64,000 bases of DNA, from the NCBI GenBank assembly GCA_002070215.1, contig MWCV01000006.1:34227-98226 (forward strand). Reading direction: 5' to 3'. The notes under the pieces are model-generated. The model was not told the origin of the DNA. It worked only from the letters and a program-made list of their open reading frames with translations, and searched no databases. The DNA is from Chloroflexi bacterium ADurb.Bin180. Its GTDB lineage: Bacteria; Chloroflexota; Anaerolineae; UBA2200. The stretch's first letter is position 1, and every line of letters starts with the position of its first letter. The position numbers and the translations under genes are program-made. Below, one piece after another: positions 60,751-64,000 of the stretch.

Positions 60751-63099
60751 CTATTCGCCCTTGAAACCTCCCAAGAAGTAACTCCAGTAGAAAAAGTCTC
60801 CCGTATGGCCATGGTGCGTGGGGTTCGACTTGTCCCACCAGCGGTCGATGTTAAAGATCGCTGCATCGGCGTTAAAGTCAGTGCCATCGTGGAACTTGAC
60901 GCCCTTGCGCAGGAAGAAGGTCCACTCGGTAAGATTCTTGTTGACCTCCCAGCGCTCGGCCAGGGCCGGTACAACCTCGGCAGTGCCCGGTTTAAAGTTG
61001 ACCAGTGGCTCCATGATTTGCAGGGCCACCATCAGACTCTCACCGTCTGTTTCATCGGCTACGTCAAAGCCGACCGTGTCGCCACTGCGGGCAAATACCA
61101 CAGTACTGGCTCCATCGACGCTCACCGGCCACAGGAACTCGGTGCTCAGCGGGCTGGGCAGGAACCCCTTGACCGTCTTTTTCATCGCTACCGCTGACGC
61201 GTTGTGTACAATCGGAACGGCCGGGACGAGGTCATGGATCAACTGGTTCGCCTCGTCATAGATCTTTTGCCGTGCGACCGGATCTGCTTCTGCCGCGCCC
61301 CGCCTGAGCGTTTCAACAATCTCCGGGAAGGTCGGTCCAAAACTGTTGTCGGCGCCGGCACCGAAAAAGACGTCCACAAAGTTGGTCGCGTCAGGGTAAT
61401 CAGCCATCCAACCCAGCATGAACAGCTCGGCGTCGCCTGCAGCGACCTTATCCAGGTAGACGCCCCAGTCATAAGTCACAATCTGCGTCTCGATACCGAT
61501 GGCTTTCAGATCCGCCTGGAGGACCTGACCAACCTTGTCCGGATTGGGATAGTAACCACGGGACACGGGCATCACCCACAGGTTGGTCTTGAAGCCATTG
61601 GGGAACCCGGCCTTGGCCAGCAACTCCTTGGCCTTGGTAGGGTTGTACTCCCAATCGACCAGACCCTGGCTGTAGCCAAAGATCCCCGGTGGAATGAATC
61701 CCTTCGCCGGAGATGCTGTCGGCGGATAGAGCGCGGTCACCAGGTCCTTTTTGTTGATGGCCATGGCAATGGCCTGGCGCACCTGCTGGTTGTCAAAGGG
61801 CGGCTTGGCACGATTTATGCCCAGGTAGCCGATGTTGAAAGCCGGACGCAGGGCGACGGTAAGGTTCGGGTCGGCCTGTGCTGCCGGAATATCATCCGGC
61901 GCCACATTGTCAATGATATCGACCGTCCCGGCCTGAAGCTCAAGCAAGCGAGCCGGAGCCTCCTTGATCACCCGATAGACCACGCTTTTTAGTGTGGGCT
62001 TGGTACCCCAGTAATCCGCAAACGGCACCAGCTTGATGGTTGTATCAGGAACCCACTCTTCCAGTTTGAACGGTCCTGTTCCAGAGGGGTTCTTGAAAAA
62101 GTCCCCGCCACCCTCGTACTTCTGGATCTGCGCCGGGCTCTGGATGGCAAAGGAACCAAACGCCAGCTTGTACAGGAAGGCCACGTCCGGCCGATTGAGG
62201 GTGATCTTGACCGTGTAGTCGTCAACCTTTTCCACGGTCTTGACCAGGCTCACCGGTTCAGCCGCAGAGACCTTGATCCACTTGTTTTCCAGCTCGGCAA
62301 TAATGCCCTGAGCCAGGACCGTCTTGAGACCGACATTGATCGCACTGAGGATCTCGGGGGCGTTCTTCTTCACCGCGATGCCATAGTACTCGTCGGTCAG
62401 CGGCTCGCCAACGCCCTTGATCTTGTCGGGGTACTGGCCAACATAGCCGCCAACCAGCGGGTTATCGGCAATGACCGCGTCGATCTGCTGGTTGATCAGG
62501 TCCAGGAAGGCCTGATCAATCTGCTCGTAACCGCGCAGCGCCACGCCAGCCATCTTTTCGGTCAGGATGGCACCGGTAGTGCCGGTCTGCGCGCCGACCG
62601 TCTTGCCGACCAAATCAGCAGCACCCTTGATGGTCGTATTGCCGACGTGGACGGCAATAAGTTGACCCGCGTTGTAATAGGGGTCGGAGAAATCGAACTG
62701 CTTGACGCGCTCTTCGGTGATGGTCATCGCCGAGATAGCTGCGTCATACTGCCCGGTGGCCATGCCAGCCAGCAGGGCATCCCAGGCCACGTTGACAAAA
62801 TTCACCTCGAACCCTGCGGCCTGAGCTATCGCCTTCATCAGGTCGATATCGAAACCGACAAAGTCCTTGGTGGACTCGTCCACAGACTCAAAGGGCGGCC
62901 AGGTCGCATCTGTAGCCACAGTGATCTTGAGTGATGGTTTGGGCGTGGCTGTGGGGGCTACGGTTGGCTTGGGTGTCGCCGTCGGTGGCACAGCGGTGGG
63001 CTTGGGCAGCGGCGTAGGTGTTGCGGTCGGTCGGCAGGCCGCCAGCACCAGACTCACAACAAACAGGATAGCGATAGCTTTCTTGAAAGTGCCTTTCAC
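60751..63099 (-). CDS. Dual-domain binding lipoprotein: family-3 domain plus circularly permuted family-5 domain
   Basis: A 782-residue lipoprotein (lipobox LAAC, Cys22; Pro/Thr linker to about 55). Residues 57-275 are a complete family-3 (amino-acid type) solute-binding domain: KITVATDATWPPF, GFDIDLMKAIA, SAMTITEERVKQFDFSDPYY. Residues 281-663 match the middle and C-terminal parts of family-5 (peptide type) binding proteins: VEKVDDYTVKITLNRP, NPSGTGPFKLEEW, GINRAKPPFDNQQVRQAIAMAINK. Residues 664-782 match their N-terminal part: STVVFARSGDTVGFDVADET, PALAERWEVN, FFLRKGVKFHDGTDFNADA. The order is thus permuted, with nothing major missing. The start is GTG with GGAGGAG upstream. Confidence 0.88.
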   Translation of the reverse strand: MKGTFKKAIAILFVVSLVLAACRPTATPTPLPKPTAVPPTATPKPTVAPTATPKPSLKITVATDATWPPFESVDESTKDFVGFDIDLMKAIAQAAGFEVNFVNVAWDALLAGMATGQYDAAISAMTITEERVKQFDFSDPYYNAGQLIAVHVGNTTIKGAADLVGKTVGAQTGTTGAILTEKMAGVALRGYEQIDQAFLDLINQQIDAVIADNPLVGGYVGQYPDKIKGVGEPLTDEYYGIAVKKNAPEILSAINVGLKTVLAQGIIAELENKWIKVSAAEPVSLVKTVEKVDDYTVKITLNRPDVAFLYKLAFGSFAIQSPAQIQKYEGGGDFFKNPSGTGPFKLEEWVPDTTIKLVPFADYWGTKPTLKSVVYRVIKEAPARLLELQAGTVDIIDNVAPDDIPAAQADPNLTVALRPAFNIGYLGINRAKPPFDNQQVRQAIAMAINKKDLVTALYPPTASPAKGFIPPGIFGYSQGLVDWEYNPTKAKELLAKAGFPNGFKTNLWVMPVSRGYYPNPDKVGQVLQADLKAIGIETQIVTYDWGVYLDKVAAGDAELFMLGWMADYPDATNFVDVFFGAGADNSFGPTFPEIVETLRRGAAEADPVARQKIYDEANQLIHDLVPAVPIVHNASAVAMKKTVKGFLPSPLSTEFLWPVSVDGASTVVFARSGDTVGFDVADETDGESLMVALQIMEPLVNFKPGTAEVVPALAERWEVNKNLTEWTFFLRKGVKFHDGTDFNADAAIFNIDRWWDKSNPTHHGHTGDFFYWSYFLGGFKGE

Positions 63100-63474
63100 G
63101 TTCTCCTCCTAACTCTGTGTCTTGCCGGTCTCTGCTGCATCCCAAGGGGAACCCAACCCTGTCCTAACGTTTGCAGCAGCGCTCCGCTTCGCCAACACCA
63201 AGTCGGCCCAGGTTGATTCAGGCGACACCACCTCCTTTGCTCAAATGCTCACTACAGCCACAGCCTTCTGGTTCACAAATAGCAAAAAAACGCTGCCCCC
63301 TTCCGGGAGAGGCCGACTCACCACAGAGCCGACCTTGGCGCAATGAATGTCCACGTGGACCGCCGAGCCAGGACCGCACCTTCCTCAAGAATCGCCCGTC
63401 AATGGTGGAAGGCATTCCCGAGATACACGTCAGGTGGCGGCAGGCTCTCTCCGAAGAGACAGCGTTGTTTCAGT
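63100..63474 (-). other. Long 5' leader of the transport operon with a possible attenuator
   Basis: About 375 nt separate the predicted start site from the GTG of the binding protein, with no convincing ORF. The leader contains a 9-bp stem (two G-U pairs) formed by the inverted repeats at 63311-63334. A C/G-rich short stem follows at about 63297-63310 and then, after four bases, seven U residues (63290-63284), as in a transcription attenuator. An AAAGGAGG (about 63231-63238) has no well-placed start codon. I recognise no known riboswitch or T-box. Confidence 0.4.
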
Positions 63475-63480
63475 TTGGGT

Positions 63481-63508
63481 ATTGTAACACAAATGGAATT
63501 ACTGTCAA
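63481..63508 (-). promoter_or_regulatory. Near-consensus promoter of the transport operon
   Basis: On the minus strand a perfect TTGACA (63503-63508), a 16-bp spacer and TACAAT (63481-63486). The predicted start is near 63474. It sits directly after the terminator of the upstream gene. Confidence 0.75.
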
Positions 63509-63517
63509 ACACAACAG

Positions 63518-63552
63518 CAAAGGGCCGCCAGACTGAATCTGGCGGCCCTTTG
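63518..63552 (-). terminator. 15-bp hairpin terminator of the surface-protein gene
   Basis: Bases 63518-63532 pair perfectly with 63538-63552 around a 5-nt loop. On the minus strand the stem ends in CCCTTTG followed by the U-rich CUGUUGUGUUU. Confidence 0.8.
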
Positions 63553-63564
63553 AGCTACTTCCTG

Positions 63565-64000
63565 TTACTTGCTGATGCCGTTGTAGGTGACAAAGCTGTC
63601 GCCATAGTTCGTGGGCCAGCGCGGGTCAACATCGTTGCGATGCGACATGTTGGCAATGCCCACAAAGTTGCCGTCGCAGGTCACGACTGCAGCACCGTTA
63701 AAGTCGGTGGTAATGCCCGGGACGTTCGGGACGAACTGGCTCCAGCTCTGACCTGCGCCGATGCTGCCGCTCGCTACGGTAACGTCAGCGCGGCCAGCCA
63801 TCGAGTAGGTCACCGTGCAGGAGTGAGGCGCCGCGGTAACGTTCATGATCTGGATGCCGCTGCAGTAGCCATAGTACTTGTTGGTGATCTGCGGGAACAG
63901 CACTGTTGAGGTGGCTGAGCCATCGAGGAAGCCGTTGTAGGTAACACCACGGCCCATGCTGCGGTTGTCCTCGTTCACCGTGGCCACAATCGGCTGCCCG
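63565..64000 (-). CDS. C-terminal part of a repetitive surface protein, cut by the window edge
   Basis: The frame is open to the right edge, so the start is outside. The 144 visible residues are beta-rich with few charges: YYGYCSGIQIMNVTAAPHSCTVTYS, FNGAAVVTCDGNFVGIANMS. The opening GQPIVATVNED and the later NFVGIANMSHR look like the ends of successive modules of about 100 residues, a pattern seen in large Chloroflexota surface proteins. Two or three cysteines could form a disulfide. A GTG at 63987 is only an internal codon in this view. No catalytic motif is seen. Confidence 0.65.
   Translation of the reverse strand, partial: GQPIVATVNEDNRSMGRGVTYNGFLDGSATSTVLFPQITNKYYGYCSGIQIMNVTAAPHSCTVTYSMAGRADVTVASGSIGAGQSWSQFVPNVPGITTDFNGAAVVTCDGNFVGIANMSHRNDVDPRWPTNYGDSFVTYNGISK

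Noticed and set aside
63118..63238. A short minus-strand frame in the leader starting GTG next to AAAGGAGG and ending just before the binding-protein ribosome-binding site.
   Set aside because: The ribosome-binding site is too close to the GTG (about one base) and the peptide shows no recognisable feature.
63320..63474. A possible T-box or glycine riboswitch in the leader of the transport operon (GGTGCGG and TGGACCGCCG look vaguely like T-box bulge sequence).
   Set aside because: The TGGNACCGCG core is not matched on the correct strand, no specifier stem is evident, and no glycine aptamer core is seen. Only a generic attenuator is claimed.

Overview
The window looks like a chromosomal segment of a GC-rich bacterium, most likely a member of the Chloroflexota (Anaerolineae-like). 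This is inferred from four things: lipoproteins and membrane proteins with long Pro/Thr linkers, cell-wall genes (LCP protein, L,D-transpeptidase) without any outer-membrane genes, an archaeal-type aspartyl-tRNA synthetase, and an indolepyruvate:ferredoxin oxidoreductase typical of anaerobes. I see no phage, insertion sequence, CRISPR array or rRNA. Most promoters found by eye are sigma70-like (TTGnnn, 16-18 bp, TAnnnT). Perfect-stem hairpins separate most convergent gene pairs.

Layout. 1-5.1 kb: a truncated gene, a MATE exporter, a sugar-ABC ATPase, rpsF-rpsR and a membrane-anchored parvulin. 5.1-12.1 kb: a Rel (p)ppGpp synthetase/hydrolase, SbcC, a zinc alcohol dehydrogenase and an old-yellow-enzyme flavoprotein. 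12.2-15.0 kb: a secreted five-haem cytochrome divergent from a ferric-reductase-like flavocytochrome and a 30-residue membrane peptide, a plausible extracytoplasmic electron-transfer module. 15.0-23.8 kb: a two-component system, then a MacB-like exporter operon (ATPase, DUF5666-like protein, two tandem adaptors, permease) and a secreted repeat protein. 23.9-26.3 kb: ComEC.

26.3-36.3 kb is a run of plus-strand genes, probably one long transcript or a few overlapping ones: SGNH hydrolase, IorA, IorB, CTP synthase, a transaldolase with a cysteine-rich insertion, an unrecognised protein, and two paralogous fusions of a dihydrodipicolinate-synthase-type aldolase with a formaldehyde-activating-enzyme (Fae) domain, with a small cysteine-rich DUF6485-like protein between them. 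I regard this aldolase-Fae group as one of the two most novel items.

36.3-56.8 kb holds housekeeping and envelope genes: LCP protein, tRNA-Thr(CGU), tRNA-Lys(UUU), AspRS with an L,D-transpeptidase, a nucleotidyltransferase/phosphomannomutase-like fusion, Lgt, a split glutamine-dependent NAD synthetase, an MFS transporter, MarR with a likely operator, endonuclease III, EF-P with its EpmA-like lysyl ligase, an ABC-2 exporter, a giant GH57 lipoprotein and PlsY.

56.9-63.6 kb is a single minus-strand transport operon and the second most novel item. It joins two transporter classes (amino-acid type GlnP/GlnQ and peptide type OppB/OppC) behind one substrate-binding lipoprotein. That protein carries a family-3 binding domain followed by a family-5 domain whose N-terminal third sits at the C-terminus, i.e. 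a circular permutation. The operon has a near-consensus promoter and a leader of about 375 nt. The right edge cuts a repetitive surface protein.
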